Origin: Brevundimonas sp. UBA5936 | GTDB lineage: Bacteria; Pseudomonadota; Alphaproteobacteria; Caulobacterales; Caulobacteraceae | Direction of reading: 5' to 3' | DNA: 53,004 bases | Assembly (NCBI GenBank): GCA_002430835.1 | Contig: DJDA01000020.1 | Coordinates: forward strand, 510 to 53,513 | Shown: one piece after another, positions 6,415 through 14,803 of the stretch | Numbering within the stretch: position 1 is the stretch's first letter | Layout of the letters: every line of letters starts with the position of its first letter | Made by a program: the position numbers and the translations under genes | The notes under the pieces: model-generated | Told to the model about the DNA's origin: nothing | What the model saw: the letters and a program-made list of their open reading frames with translations, nothing else | Database searches by the model: none

Positions 6415-7443
6415 GTGAGCGTGTTTGAGGCCCAGGAGACGGTCGCCCTGTCGATGGACGAGGTGTTCGCTCTGTCGCGGCGGGTGCTGACGGGGGCGGG
6501 GCTGTCGATCGCGCACGCCGAGGCGGTGGCTCGCGTCATCACGGCGGGTGAGCGGGACGAGTGCGCCTCGCATGGGCTTTACCGACTGCCGGGCTGCGTC
6601 ATGACGATCCGGTCGGGCAAGCTGTCGCTGGATGCGGAGCCTGTGGTCGAGGATGTGTCGCCTGCGCTGGTGCGGGCTGACGCGCGTCATGCCTATTCGC
6701 TGCTGGCGTTCGAGCGGGCGGCGCCGCTGCTGGCGCAGAAGGCCAAGGGCGTCGGGGTGGCGGCGCTGGTCATCAACAACTGCTTCCATTTCTCCGCTCT
6801 GTGGCCCGAGATCGAGCAGTTGACGGAAATGGGCGTGGCGGCGCTGGCCATGACCCCCAGCCATTCATGGGTGGCGCCGGCGGGCGGTAAAAAGGGGCTG
6901 CTGGGCACCAATCCGATCGCCTTCGGCTGGCCGCGTCCGGGGCCGTATCCATACGTCTTCGACTTTGCCACCAGCGCCATCGCGCGCGGGGATATGGCGC
7001 TGCACGACATCGCCGGAAAGCCGATCCCCGAGGGCTGGGGCGTGGACGCCGAGGGGCGGCCGACGACGAATGCGCGCGCGGCGCTGGACGGGGCCATGCT
7101 GACCTTCGGCGGGCACAAGGGCTCGGCCCTGTCGACCATGATCGAGCTGATGGCGGGGCCGTTGATCGGCGATCTGACCAGCCGCGAGTCGATGGCCTTT
7201 GACGACGGCGCCAAGGCGGCGCCCATGCACGGCGAGCTGATCCTGGCCTTTGATCCGGCCATCATGGGCGGGGGCGACGCCGAGGCGAACGCCGCACGGG
7301 CCGAGGCCCTGTTCGCCGCCTTCGCGGATCAGGGCGCGCGACTGCCGTCGCAACGCCGCTACGAAGCCCGCGCCCGCAGCCTGGCGCACGGCGTGCGCAC
7401 GCCCAAGGTGCTTTACGATCAGATTCTGGCGTTGGGCTTCTGA
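6415..7443 (+). CDS. Ldh-family cyclic imine reductase (DpkA-like, pyrroline/piperideine-2-carboxylate reductase)
   Basis: This 342-aa protein of the malate/L-lactate dehydrogenase 2 family starts at GTG 6415 after GGAGAG. Motifs NNCFHFSALWPEIEQL, LLGTNPIAFGWPRPG, FDFATSAIARGD and LTFGGHKGSALSTMIEL match the DpkA branch, which reduces delta-1-pyrroline-2-carboxylate or delta-1-piperideine-2-carboxylate with NAD(P)H to L-proline or L-pipecolate. Such enzymes occur in hydroxyproline and D-amino acid catabolism. It is first in an operon-like run with the aldehyde dehydrogenase (39 bp gap), under the operator at 6384. Family assignment is firm, the exact substrate is inferred from context. Confidence 0.8.
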   Translation: MSVFEAQETVALSMDEVFALSRRVLTGAGLSIAHAEAVARVITAGERDECASHGLYRLPGCVMTIRSGKLSLDAEPVVEDVSPALVRADARHAYSLLAFERAAPLLAQKAKGVGVAALVINNCFHFSALWPEIEQLTEMGVAALAMTPSHSWVAPAGGKKGLLGTNPIAFGWPRPGPYPYVFDFATSAIARGDMALHDIAGKPIPEGWGVDAEGRPTTNARAALDGAMLTFGGHKGSALSTMIELMAGPLIGDLTSRESMAFDDGAKAAPMHGELILAFDPAIMGGGDAEANAARAEALFAAFADQGARLPSQRRYEARARSLAHGVRTPKVLYDQILALGF

Positions 7444-7482
7444 GCCCTTCGTCAGCCTCCTTCCCGCAGTGAGAAACGCCCC

Positions 7483-8922
7483 ATGACCGCCACCATCGAA
7501 CTGAGCCACTGGATCAACGGCGAGCGCCGGGGGGCGGGAACGGTTGAGAGCCTGAACCCGTCCGACACGCGCGAGGTGGTGGCCCTGGCCCCTGCAGGCG
7601 GGGCGGCCGAGGTCGATGATGCGGTGGCGGCGGCTTCGGCGGCCTTCGACGGCTGGGCGGGCGCCTCGCCCGAGGTGCGCTCGGACGTGCTGGACCGGGC
7701 CGGGACGCTGCTGATGGAGCGGCGCGAGGCGGTCGGCCGCCTGCTGTCGCGCGAAGAGGGCAAGACCCTTGCCGAGGGCATCGGCGAGACGGCGCGCGCC
7801 GCCCGCATCCTGAAGTTCTTCGCCGGCGAGGCCCTGCGCCTGCACGGCCAGAACCTGTCCTCGACCCGGCCGGGGGTGGAGGTGCAGACCTATCGCCAGC
7901 CGGTCGGGGTGTTCGGGCTGATCACCCCGTGGAACTTCCCCATCGCCATTCCGGCGTGGAAGGCGGCGCCCGCGCTGGCTTTCGGCAATACGGTGGTGAT
8001 CAAGCCCGCCAGCCATACGCCCGCGACAGCCGAGGCCCTGGTCGCGATCCTGCATGAGGCGGGTCTGCCCAAGGGCGTGCTGAATATGGTCATCGGCGGC
8101 GGCCGGGTGGGGCAGGCCATCGTCGACCACAAGGATGTGGCGGGCGTCAGCTTCACCGGCTCGCAAGGGGTCGGCGCGGGCGTCGCCGCCGGGGCCGCCG
8201 CGCGTCAGGCGCGGGTGCAACTGGAGATGGGCGGCAAGAACCCGCTGATCGTGCTGGACGACGCCGATCTGGACCGGGCGGTGAACATCGCGCTGGACGG
8301 CAGCTTCTTCGCCACGGGGCAGCGCTGCACGGCCTCCAGCCGTCTGATCGTGCAGGATGGAATCCACGACCGCTTCGTGGCGGCGCTGGCCGAGAAGGTC
8401 GCCGCCCTGCGCGTCGGCAACGCCCTTGATCCCGACACCCAGGTCGGCCCGGCAGTCAGCGAGGCGCAGCGCGAGACCTCCTATCGCTACATCGACATCG
8501 CTGCGTCCGAGGGCGGGCGCGTCGTCACCGGCGGGGGCCGCCTGAACCGCGAGGCGCCTGGCTGGTATGTCGAGCCGACCCTGATCGCCGACACCGACCC
8601 GGCGATGCGCATCAACAATGAAGAGGTGTTCGGCCCGGTCGCCTCGACCATCCGGGTCAAGGACTATGAAGAGGCGCTGGCCGTCGCCAACGGCGTCGAG
8701 TTCGGCCTGTCGGCGGGCATCGTCACCCAGTCGCTGAAGCATGCGCGCGACTTCCAACGCCGCGCCAAGGCGGGCATGACCATGGTCAATCTGGCCACCG
8801 CCGGGGTCGACTATCACGTGCCGTTCGGCGGCACGAAGGCCTCGTCCTACGGCCCGCGCGAGCAGGGCTTTGCGGCGGCCGATTTCTTCACCCTGACCAA
8901 GACCAGTTACAGCGCCGGATAG
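7483..8922 (+). CDS. NAD(P)+-dependent aldehyde dehydrogenase, likely 2-oxoglutarate semialdehyde dehydrogenase
   Basis: The 479-aa ALDH-superfamily protein has GLITPWNFPIAIP for cofactor binding, the catalytic base Glu248 in QLEMGGKNP, and the nucleophile Cys282 in FFATGQRCTASS. Length and motifs fit the succinate-semialdehyde / alpha-ketoglutarate-semialdehyde dehydrogenase group. In hydroxyproline breakdown this enzyme oxidises 2-oxoglutarate semialdehyde, the product of the DapA-type deaminase encoded next, to 2-oxoglutarate for the citrate cycle. The role here comes from that neighbourhood. A promoter and operator separate it from the next gene. Confidence 0.82.
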   Translation: MTATIELSHWINGERRGAGTVESLNPSDTREVVALAPAGGAAEVDDAVAAASAAFDGWAGASPEVRSDVLDRAGTLLMERREAVGRLLSREEGKTLAEGIGETARAARILKFFAGEALRLHGQNLSSTRPGVEVQTYRQPVGVFGLITPWNFPIAIPAWKAAPALAFGNTVVIKPASHTPATAEALVAILHEAGLPKGVLNMVIGGGRVGQAIVDHKDVAGVSFTGSQGVGAGVAAGAAARQARVQLEMGGKNPLIVLDDADLDRAVNIALDGSFFATGQRCTASSRLIVQDGIHDRFVAALAEKVAALRVGNALDPDTQVGPAVSEAQRETSYRYIDIAASEGGRVVTGGGRLNREAPGWYVEPTLIADTDPAMRINNEEVFGPVASTIRVKDYEEALAVANGVEFGLSAGIVTQSLKHARDFQRRAKAGMTMVNLATAGVDYHVPFGGTKASSYGPREQGFAAADFFTLTKTSYSAG

Positions 8923-8933
8923 GCGAACTTCGC

Positions 8934-8968
8934 TTGACATTGCATACAATCATATATCGTATACGATA
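8934..8968 (+). promoter_or_regulatory. Promoter with overlapping GntR-type operator 2, before the DapA-family gene
   Basis: A consensus -35 box TTGACA (8934-8939) is followed, where the -10 should be, by the 14-bp palindrome TATCGTATACGATA (8955-8968). Its core repeats the site at 6384-6395. A bound regulator would cover the -10 region, which predicts repression relieved by a pathway intermediate. The region 8940-8975 is strikingly AT-rich compared with its surroundings. Confidence 0.72.
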
Positions 8969-8995
8969 ATAATATCGCTTTAGGAGGAGTGGCTT

Positions 8996-9925
8996 ATGGC
9001 TGGGGCGAAGTTGGACTGGAGCGGGGTGATCCCGGCGGCGACCACGCAATTCGATGAGGGCCTGGCGGTCGATCTAAACGCCACCCAGACGGTGCTGGAC
9101 GGCCTGATCAAGGACGGCGTCGACGCCATCATCGTTATGGGCACGGTCGGCGAGAACAACTCGCTTGAGCCTGAAGAAAAGCGCGCCGTGCTGAAGGCGG
9201 CGGTCGAGGTCGCCGACGGCCGCGTGCCGATCATCACCGGGGTCAGCGAACTGACCACGGCGCGGGCCGAACGCTACGCCAAGGACGCCGAGGATATCGG
9301 CGTGGACGCCCTGATGGTGTTGCCCGCCATGGTCTATGTGCCGACGCAGGCGGAGCTGGAGGCTCACTTCCGCGCCGTGGCGGCGGCCAGCGGCCTGCCC
9401 AACATGCTCTACAACAACCCGCTGATGTATCGGCAGACGCTGAACAACGACGACCTGCGTCGTCTGTCGGATGTGCCGAACATCGTGGCCCTGAAGGAAA
9501 GCGCCCCGGACTCGCGACGCATCACTGACATCTTCAACGAACTGGGCGACCGTTACGCGGTTATGGTCGGTCTGGACGATGTGGCGTTGGAGGGCATGAT
9601 CCTGGGCGCCAAGGGCTGGGTGTCGGGCCTGACCAATGCCTTCCCCGAAGAGTCCGTGGCCCTGGTCAAGGCGGTGAAGGACGGCGACATCGCCCGCGCG
9701 CTGGAGATCTATCGCTGGTTCATGCCGTTGCTCCACCTGGATTCGGTTTCGGATCTGGTTCAGTCGATCAAGCTGTCCGAAATGATCATGGGCCGGGGCA
9801 GCGAGCGGGTCCGTATGCCGCGTATGCCGCTGGCGGGCGCGCGCCGGGCCGAGGTCATCGCCATGGTCGAGAAGGCGGCGGAAACGCGCCCGATCGGCTC
9901 GGGCAAGGCCGTGAAGATCGTCTGA
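8996..9925 (+). CDS. lhpC: DapA-family lyase/deaminase, likely pyrroline-4-hydroxy-2-carboxylate deaminase
   Basis: The 309-aa dihydrodipicolinate synthase/N-acetylneuraminate lyase-family protein starts at ATG 8996 after AGGAGGAG (8982-8989), a very strong ribosome site. The Schiff-base Lys167 is in IVALKESAPDSRR and the conserved Tyr139 in MLYNNP. GTVGENNSL replaces the usual GTTGE.. substrate loop. In hydroxyproline catabolism this subfamily deaminates and dehydrates delta-1-pyrroline-4-hydroxy-2-carboxylate to 2-oxoglutarate semialdehyde. The hydroxyproline epimerase gene starts 12 bp after it and the semialdehyde dehydrogenase precedes it, which sets the role; sequence alone gives only the family. 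Confidence 0.82.
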   Translation: MAGAKLDWSGVIPAATTQFDEGLAVDLNATQTVLDGLIKDGVDAIIVMGTVGENNSLEPEEKRAVLKAAVEVADGRVPIITGVSELTTARAERYAKDAEDIGVDALMVLPAMVYVPTQAELEAHFRAVAAASGLPNMLYNNPLMYRQTLNNDDLRRLSDVPNIVALKESAPDSRRITDIFNELGDRYAVMVGLDDVALEGMILGAKGWVSGLTNAFPEESVALVKAVKDGDIARALEIYRWFMPLLHLDSVSDLVQSIKLSEMIMGRGSERVRMPRMPLAGARRAEVIAMVEKAAETRPIGSGKAVKIV

Positions 9926-9937
9926 TCGGGATACTGA

Positions 9938-10936
9938 ATGCGCGACGTCTTCTTCTGCATTGACGGTCATACCGCCGGCAACCCGGTTCGCCTGGTCGCC
10001 GGCGGCGCGCCCCTGTTGTCAGGGGCGAGCATGGCCGAGCGGCGGCTGGATTTCCTCAGCCGCTACGACTGGATCCGCACCTCGCTGTGCTTCGAGCCTC
10101 GCGGCCACGACATGATGAGCGGCGGCTTCCTGTATCCGCCGACCCTGCCGGATGCGGACGCGGGCATTCTCTTCATCGAGACCAGCGGCTGCCTGCCCAT
10201 GTGCGGCCACGGGACCATCGGCATGATCACCTTCGGCATTGAGCATGGCCTGATCCGGCCGCGCACGCCGGGGCGGCTGAAGGTCGAGGTTCCGGCGGGC
10301 GTTCTCGACATCGCCTATGAGACCGAGGGGGACCGCGTGACCTCGGTGCGCATCCGCAACGTCCCGGCCTATCTGGCGGCGGAAGGGATCGAGATCGAGG
10401 TTCCGGGCCTCGGCCCGCTGAGCGTCGATGTCTCCTACGGCGGCAACTACTACGCCATCGTCGAGCCGCAGGGCGCCTACACCGCGCTGGATGATCTGGG
10501 CGCCAGCCGCATCATCGAACTGAGCGGTCTGGTGCGCGAACGGGTGCGGGCGGCCCTCCACCCTGTCCACCCGGACGAGCCTTCGATCAACGGCGTCAGC
10601 CATGTCCTGTGGGCCGACAGGCCGAAGGGGCAGGGCGCCGACGGCCGCAACGCCGTCTTCTATGGCGACAAGGCTATCGACCGCAGTCCGTGCGGCACCG
10701 GCACCTCGGCGCGGCTGGCCCATCTGCACGCCAAGGGGCGGCTGAAGGTCGGCGACGCCTTCGTCCACGAAAGCTATATCGGCAGCCGCTTCATCGGCCG
10801 GGTCGAGGCGGAGACGACGGTGGGCGATCACAAGGCGATCGTGCCTTCGATCGAGGGATCGGCGATCGCCACGGGCTTCAACACCATCTGGGTGGATCGA
10901 CGCGATCCCTTCTGGGCCGGCTTCCAGGTGGTGTGA
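9938..10936 (+). CDS. lhpA: 4-Hydroxyproline 2-epimerase (proline racemase family)
   Basis: The 332-aa proline racemase-family protein keeps both catalytic cysteines: Cys89 in PMCGHGTIG and Cys252 in DRSPCGTGTSA. Two Cys mark epimerases/racemases; trans-3-hydroxy-L-proline dehydratases have Thr or Ser in place of one. The enzyme interconverts trans-4-hydroxy-L-proline and cis-4-hydroxy-D-proline without a cofactor, the first step of bacterial hydroxyproline use. It lies 12 bp after the DapA-family gene, in the same operon. The next pathway enzyme, a D-hydroxyproline dehydrogenase, is not in this window. Confidence 0.88.
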   Translation: MRDVFFCIDGHTAGNPVRLVAGGAPLLSGASMAERRLDFLSRYDWIRTSLCFEPRGHDMMSGGFLYPPTLPDADAGILFIETSGCLPMCGHGTIGMITFGIEHGLIRPRTPGRLKVEVPAGVLDIAYETEGDRVTSVRIRNVPAYLAAEGIEIEVPGLGPLSVDVSYGGNYYAIVEPQGAYTALDDLGASRIIELSGLVRERVRAALHPVHPDEPSINGVSHVLWADRPKGQGADGRNAVFYGDKAIDRSPCGTGTSARLAHLHAKGRLKVGDAFVHESYIGSRFIGRVEAETTVGDHKAIVPSIEGSAIATGFNTIWVDRRDPFWAGFQVV

Positions 10937-11010
10937 CGTATTCCACATCGTAATTGCGGACTTTGCGGGTTATGGCTGGGCTGGGCGACCGGCCCAGCCT
11001 TTTCCATTTG

Positions 11011-11703
11011 ATGAACCGCATGGCCGCAGCCCCGCTTGAAGTCCGCACCCTGTCCGACCGCCTGACGGAGGTGGTGCGCGACATGATCCTGTCCGGCGCG
11101 ATCGCGCCTGAGGTGCCGATCCGACAGGATTCGCTGGCGGCTGATCTGAATGTTTCCAAGATTCCCCTGCGCGAAGCCCTGGTGCGGCTGGAGCAGGACG
11201 GTCTGGTGGTGTCGCACGCCAACCGGGGCTTCTTCGTGCGCGGCATGAGCGCGGCCGAGGCCGAGGAAATCTATGAACTGCGCTTACAACTGGAGCCGGA
11301 AGCGGCGGCCCAGGCCTGCCTCATCGCGGACGACGCCCAGCGCGCCACGGCTCAGCGCGTGCTGGCCGAACTGGATGCTGCGGCGGCCGCTCATCTGCCT
11401 AGCGTCGGGCCGTTGAACCGCGCCTTCCACATGGCCCTGGTGCAGCCGGGCCAGCGAGTGTTGACGGCCGAGATCACCGCCCGCCTGCACGTCATGGCGG
11501 ACCGCTACGTCCGCAAGCACCTGGAGCACAAGGGCCGCCACCTGACGGCCGAGGCCGAACACCGCGAAATCCTGCGGGCGTGGCTGGATCGGGACGCCGA
11601 CGCCGTGCGTCGCCTGGCGAACGCGCACCTTGCGCACACCTTGCGTGACCTGCGCGAGGAGTTCGAGCTCGAAGCGGCTGAGGCGGAACGCAAGGCGTCC
11701 TGA
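11011..11703 (+). CDS. GntR/FCD-family transcriptional regulator of the hydroxyproline cluster
   Basis: The regulator has about 230 residues. The N-terminal winged helix reads LSDRLTEVVRDMILSG, then QDSLAADLNVSKIPLREALV and LEQDGLVVSHANRGFFV. The C-terminal all-helical FCD ligand domain has the metal/ligand pattern LRLQLEPEAA, HMALV and HREILRAWLDRDADA. The start is uncertain: ATG 11011, ATG 11020, ATG 10972 or TTG 10954. The first is used because GntR proteins carry few residues before the winged helix. It lies 74 bp after the epimerase gene on the same strand. It most likely binds the ATCGTATACGAT palindromes at 6384 and 8956. Confidence 0.85.
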   Translation: MNRMAAAPLEVRTLSDRLTEVVRDMILSGAIAPEVPIRQDSLAADLNVSKIPLREALVRLEQDGLVVSHANRGFFVRGMSAAEAEEIYELRLQLEPEAAAQACLIADDAQRATAQRVLAELDAAAAAHLPSVGPLNRAFHMALVQPGQRVLTAEITARLHVMADRYVRKHLEHKGRHLTAEAEHREILRAWLDRDADAVRRLANAHLAHTLRDLREEFELEAAEAERKAS

Positions 11704-11712
11704 CCGAGGGGC

Positions 11713-12600
11713 TCAGCTCTCCTTGATGTCTGCGGGGGCGGCGACGGGCTGCGCTGATTTCAGGGCGGTCGTCAGCAGGCTGGCGGCGGCGTAGAGGACC
11801 ACCACCACCACGCCCCAGCGCAGCACTGTCAGCGGCAGGGAGGTGATGACGAAGGCGGCCAGCAGCACAGCCGGTATCCCGCCGATCGCCATGCCCAGCA
11901 CCAGCCGCAGGTCGATGCGCTCGCTCTTGATGAAGCGCAGGCTCGACACAGGCATCAGGAAGGCGCAGGCGCCCATCATGATGGGAAAGGCCGCCGTCGG
12001 GTTCATTCCCATGAGACTGAGCATGATCAGGGACGGCGCATAGAGGCCGATGCCGAAGCTCATCAGCGCGCCCATGACCAGGTGGGCGAGGACGGCGACG
12101 ATGAACAGGTTTCCCTCTAGCGACACCGCCTCGCCGCCTGCGGGCATCAGGTTCAGATTGGTCATGGCGTAGAGGGCGGCGGCGATCAGCAGGGCCGCGC
12201 CGACCACCAGTTGCACCGCCCGCACCGGCAGGCGCAGCACGATGGGCGCGCCGATCACGGCCCCCAGGATCGAGGCGCCGATACAGGCGATCAGCAGCAC
12301 CGGGTCGACCTGGATCAGCTTCATGAAGACCAGACCCTGCATCACCGTGGGCAGGCAGTGACCCGCGTTCAGCACGGCGGGCAGGAAGCTGTCGGGAACC
12401 AGCTTGCGGAACCGCAGCCAGGCCGTCGTCGGCGCGAACGATCCGATGCCCAGGGCGTCGAAGAAGTTGGCGACCGCGCCGATGGCCACGCCTTCGGCCT
12501 TGGGCCTGAGTTCGCCGCGCGCCCTGGCCGTGCGGACCAGTTGAACGGCGTAATAGGCGGCCAGCAGCGCCAGCGCCGTCAGCAGAACGGCTACGATCAT
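11713..12600 (-). CDS. TauE/SafE (TSUP) family permease
   Basis: This 295-aa membrane protein with about eight hydrophobic segments starts at ATG 12600, directly behind GAGGGAAACC. An upstream in-frame extension to 12660 is Arg-rich and unlikely. Two half-repeats carry AVANFFDALGIGSFAPTTAW and LMSFGIGLYAPSLIMLSLMG, the TauE/SafE signature. The family moves small anions such as sulfite, sulfoacetate or organic acids. It converges on the GntR gene (9 bp between stops). Placement beside the hydroxyproline genes suggests uptake or export of a pathway compound, but this is inference. Confidence 0.8.
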   Translation of the reverse strand: MIVAVLLTALALLAAYYAVQLVRTARARGELRPKAEGVAIGAVANFFDALGIGSFAPTTAWLRFRKLVPDSFLPAVLNAGHCLPTVMQGLVFMKLIQVDPVLLIACIGASILGAVIGAPIVLRLPVRAVQLVVGAALLIAAALYAMTNLNLMPAGGEAVSLEGNLFIVAVLAHLVMGALMSFGIGLYAPSLIMLSLMGMNPTAAFPIMMGACAFLMPVSSLRFIKSERIDLRLVLGMAIGGIPAVLLAAFVITSLPLTVLRWGVVVVVLYAAASLLTTALKSAQPVAAPADIKES

Positions 12601-12671
12601 GGTTTCCCTCCCCCGAGGTCTCGCCGCCCTTGCCGGACGGTCTGAGCCGAAGGAAAACACGCCTGTAAATC

Positions 12672-12690
12672 AGATACAATATACGTTGAT
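12672..12690. promoter_or_regulatory. Degenerate GTATA-type site upstream of the permease gene
   Basis: The AT-rich patch contains ATACAATATACGTT, read on the minus strand as AACGTATATTGTAT. It shares the CGTATA half of the palindromes at 6384 and 8956 but not the second half. It lies 70-90 bp before the permease start, in the only AT-rich stretch of that gap. It may be a weak operator or part of the promoter. Confidence 0.3.
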
Positions 12691-12702
12691 TGCTTTCGGC
12701 GT

Positions 12703-13512
12703 TCAGGATTGGTCGAGCGCGCGAGGATCGGCCGCCGCGATGTATTTGGCGGGCGGCTTGCCCATGGCGGCCTTGAACATGGTGATGAAGGCGCTGGCGG
12801 ACTCATAGCCCAGGTCATAGGCGACGCTCTGGACCGAGGCGCCGGAGGACAGTCGTTGCAAGGCCAGGACGATCTGCAACTGCTGACGCCAGCGGCTGAA
12901 ATTCATGGCCGTTTCGCGCATGACCAGCCGGGTCAGGGTGCGTTCGCTCATGGCGACGCGGCGCGCCCATTCGCCCACGGTGGATCGGTCGCCGGGGTGC
13001 TCGATCAGGGCCTCGGCGATGCGGCGCAGGGCGGGCGAGGCGGGGATGGGCAGGTGCAGGGCCGCGATCTCCGTCCGCCGCAACTCTTCCAGAACGACCT
13101 GGGCGATCCGGTCCAGGTGGCCGCCGGGCGCATAGTCGGGCGTGGGCTGTCGGGCGAGATGGCGGATCAGCTCGATCAGCATGGGGCTGAGCGACAGGGT
13201 GCAGCAGCGGTCGGGCAGGCCGGGCACGTCCGGCTCGACGAACAGCATGCAGACGCGGCCGTTGGCGGTGACGCGGTTGCTGTGCGGCGTGCCGCCCGGC
13301 GCCCAGACGCCGCCGCCGAGGGGCGCCATCCACAGGCCGTCCTGCGTCCGGCACATGACCCCGCCCTGAAGCGCGACGACGAGCTGGGCCTTGCGATGGG
13401 TGTGCAGGGGCAGTTCGACGTCATGGGCCGATCCGCCCAGGCTGACGGCGACGGCGGCCTGAGGAAAGGCGTCGGGATCGAAGCTCTGGAAGCAGGCGTG
13501 CAGCGAGGTCAT
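12703..13512 (-). CDS. AraC-family regulator with N-terminal cupin domain
   Basis: The 269-aa protein starts at ATG 13512 (MTSLHACFQSF). The N-terminal cupin-type sensor has LPLHTHRKAQLVVALQGGV and APGGTPHSN. The C-terminal DNA-binding domain has two helix-turn-helix units, VGEWARRVAMSERTLTRLV and VQSVAYDLGYESASAFITMF, closing with GKPPAKY. It is divergent from an MFS transporter gene 115 bp away. The same pair layout occurs for E. coli NimR/NimT, where the AraC protein represses the CynX/NimT-type exporter. Control of the adjacent transporter is the natural inference; the ligand is unknown. Confidence 0.85.
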   Translation of the reverse strand: MTSLHACFQSFDPDAFPQAAVAVSLGGSAHDVELPLHTHRKAQLVVALQGGVMCRTQDGLWMAPLGGGVWAPGGTPHSNRVTANGRVCMLFVEPDVPGLPDRCCTLSLSPMLIELIRHLARQPTPDYAPGGHLDRIAQVVLEELRRTEIAALHLPIPASPALRRIAEALIEHPGDRSTVGEWARRVAMSERTLTRLVMRETAMNFSRWRQQLQIVLALQRLSSGASVQSVAYDLGYESASAFITMFKAAMGKPPAKYIAAADPRALDQS

Positions 13513-13627
13513 GGCGATCTGACCGATTATCAAAACTTCATGTCTGAATATCCGAAGTTCGCCGATTGCTCCATCGCTAGTGTGGGCCGGCCTTCCTCCC
13601 CGAGGCGTCTTTCCCTGGCGGCCTGTC

Positions 13628-14797
13628 ATGACTTCGCGTTCTTTCCTGCACCCGTTCTGGGTCGTCGCCGGCGTTCTGCTGGTGGCCAGCACCCTGCGCG
13701 GGACGTTCACGGGGGCGGGCCCGCTGCTCGGCGATATCGGCCAGGCGTTCGGCCTGGGGGCGAGCCAGGCGGGTTTCTTGATCACCTTGCCGTTGCTGGC
13801 CTTCTTCGTCGTCTCGCCGTTCGCGGCGCGACTGGCCAGGGCGGTGGGCCTGGAGCGGGCGATCTTCCTGGCGCTGGTCGCCATGATCGCGGGCGTCGCG
13901 ATCCGGTCGGCCGGGCCGTTGTGGGCGCTCTATCTGGGATCGATGACGCTCGGCGCGGGCATCGCCGTCGGCAACACCTTGCTGCCCAGCCTGTTGAAGC
14001 GGGACTTTCCCGATCAGATCACCCGGCTGACCACTCTCTACGCCATCACCATGGGCGTGGCTTCGGCCGGGGCGTCGGCCGTGATGGTTCCCCTGGCGCA
14101 GGCGTTCGATTGGCGGTTGGCGCTGGCGGCGCTGATCGCCCTGCCGACGGCGGCGGCTCTGGTCTGGGTTCCGCAGTTGCGCCGCCGTTCTACGCCTGCG
14201 TCCAAGGCTGCGGCGGGCGTGAGCGGCGTCTCGGTGTGGCGATCCGGCCTGGCGTGGCAGGTGACGCTCTTCTTCGGCGTGAACTCCTTCGTCTACTACG
14301 CAGTGGCGGCCTGGCTGCCGTCGATCCTGACGAGCGCAGGAGCGTCGCCCGAGACGGCGGGCGGTCTGCACGGCGTAATGCAACTGGCCACGGCGGCGCC
14401 GGGGCTGGTTCTGGCGCCGCTGGTGCGCCGGATGAAGGACCAGCGAGCCTTGGCCGCGGGCTTCGCCTTGTTGGGCCTTGCGTCGCTGACGGGCCTCTAT
14501 GCTGCGCCAGCGCTGGCGATGATCTGGGTCGCCCTGTTCGGCTTCGCCATCGGCGGCGCCTTCATCCTAGCCCTGGCCTTCATCGGTCTGCGGACCCATT
14601 CGGCCGAGCAGACCGCGCAGCTTTCAGGGATGACCCAGTCGGTAGGCTATCTGCTGTCCGCCTGCGGCCCGATCGCGATCGGGGCGCTGCACGACGCGGT
14701 CGGCAGCTGGGCTCCGGCTCTGGCCGTGTGCGGCGCCCTGTGCATCCTGATGGTCGGGCTGGGACTGGGCGCCGGGCGGGATCGCCAACTCGCCTAA
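13628..14797 (+). CDS. MFS transporter, CynX/NimT family
   Basis: The 389-aa, 12-helix major facilitator protein starts at ATG 13628 (MTSRSFLHPFW); a GTG at 13580 would add a polar leader. The first helix contains STLRGTFTGAGPLL, followed by DIGQAFGLGASQAGFLITLPLLAFF, and later LGAGIAVGNTLLPSLLKRDFP, all typical of the CynX/NimT (cyanate / 2-nitroimidazole) subgroup. Family members import cyanate or export small toxic compounds. The divergent AraC-cupin regulator supports the NimT-type assignment. The gene converges with the HAD phosphatase gene 6 bp downstream. Confidence 0.82.
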   Translation: MTSRSFLHPFWVVAGVLLVASTLRGTFTGAGPLLGDIGQAFGLGASQAGFLITLPLLAFFVVSPFAARLARAVGLERAIFLALVAMIAGVAIRSAGPLWALYLGSMTLGAGIAVGNTLLPSLLKRDFPDQITRLTTLYAITMGVASAGASAVMVPLAQAFDWRLALAALIALPTAAALVWVPQLRRRSTPASKAAAGVSGVSVWRSGLAWQVTLFFGVNSFVYYAVAAWLPSILTSAGASPETAGGLHGVMQLATAAPGLVLAPLVRRMKDQRALAAGFALLGLASLTGLYAAPALAMIWVALFGFAIGGAFILALAFIGLRTHSAEQTAQLSGMTQSVGYLLSACGPIAIGALHDAVGSWAPALAVCGALCILMVGLGLGAGRDRQLA

Positions 14798-14803
14798 ACG
14801 CGG

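Noticed and set aside
6865..8949. 694-codon minus-strand frame opposite the reductase and aldehyde dehydrogenase genes
   Set aside because: The plus strand encodes proteins with intact catalytic motifs; the minus product is low-complexity Arg/Gly/His sequence.
9938..10936. trans-3-Hydroxy-L-proline dehydratase
   Set aside because: Both catalytic positions are Cys (Cys89, Cys252), as in epimerases; dehydratases lack one of them.
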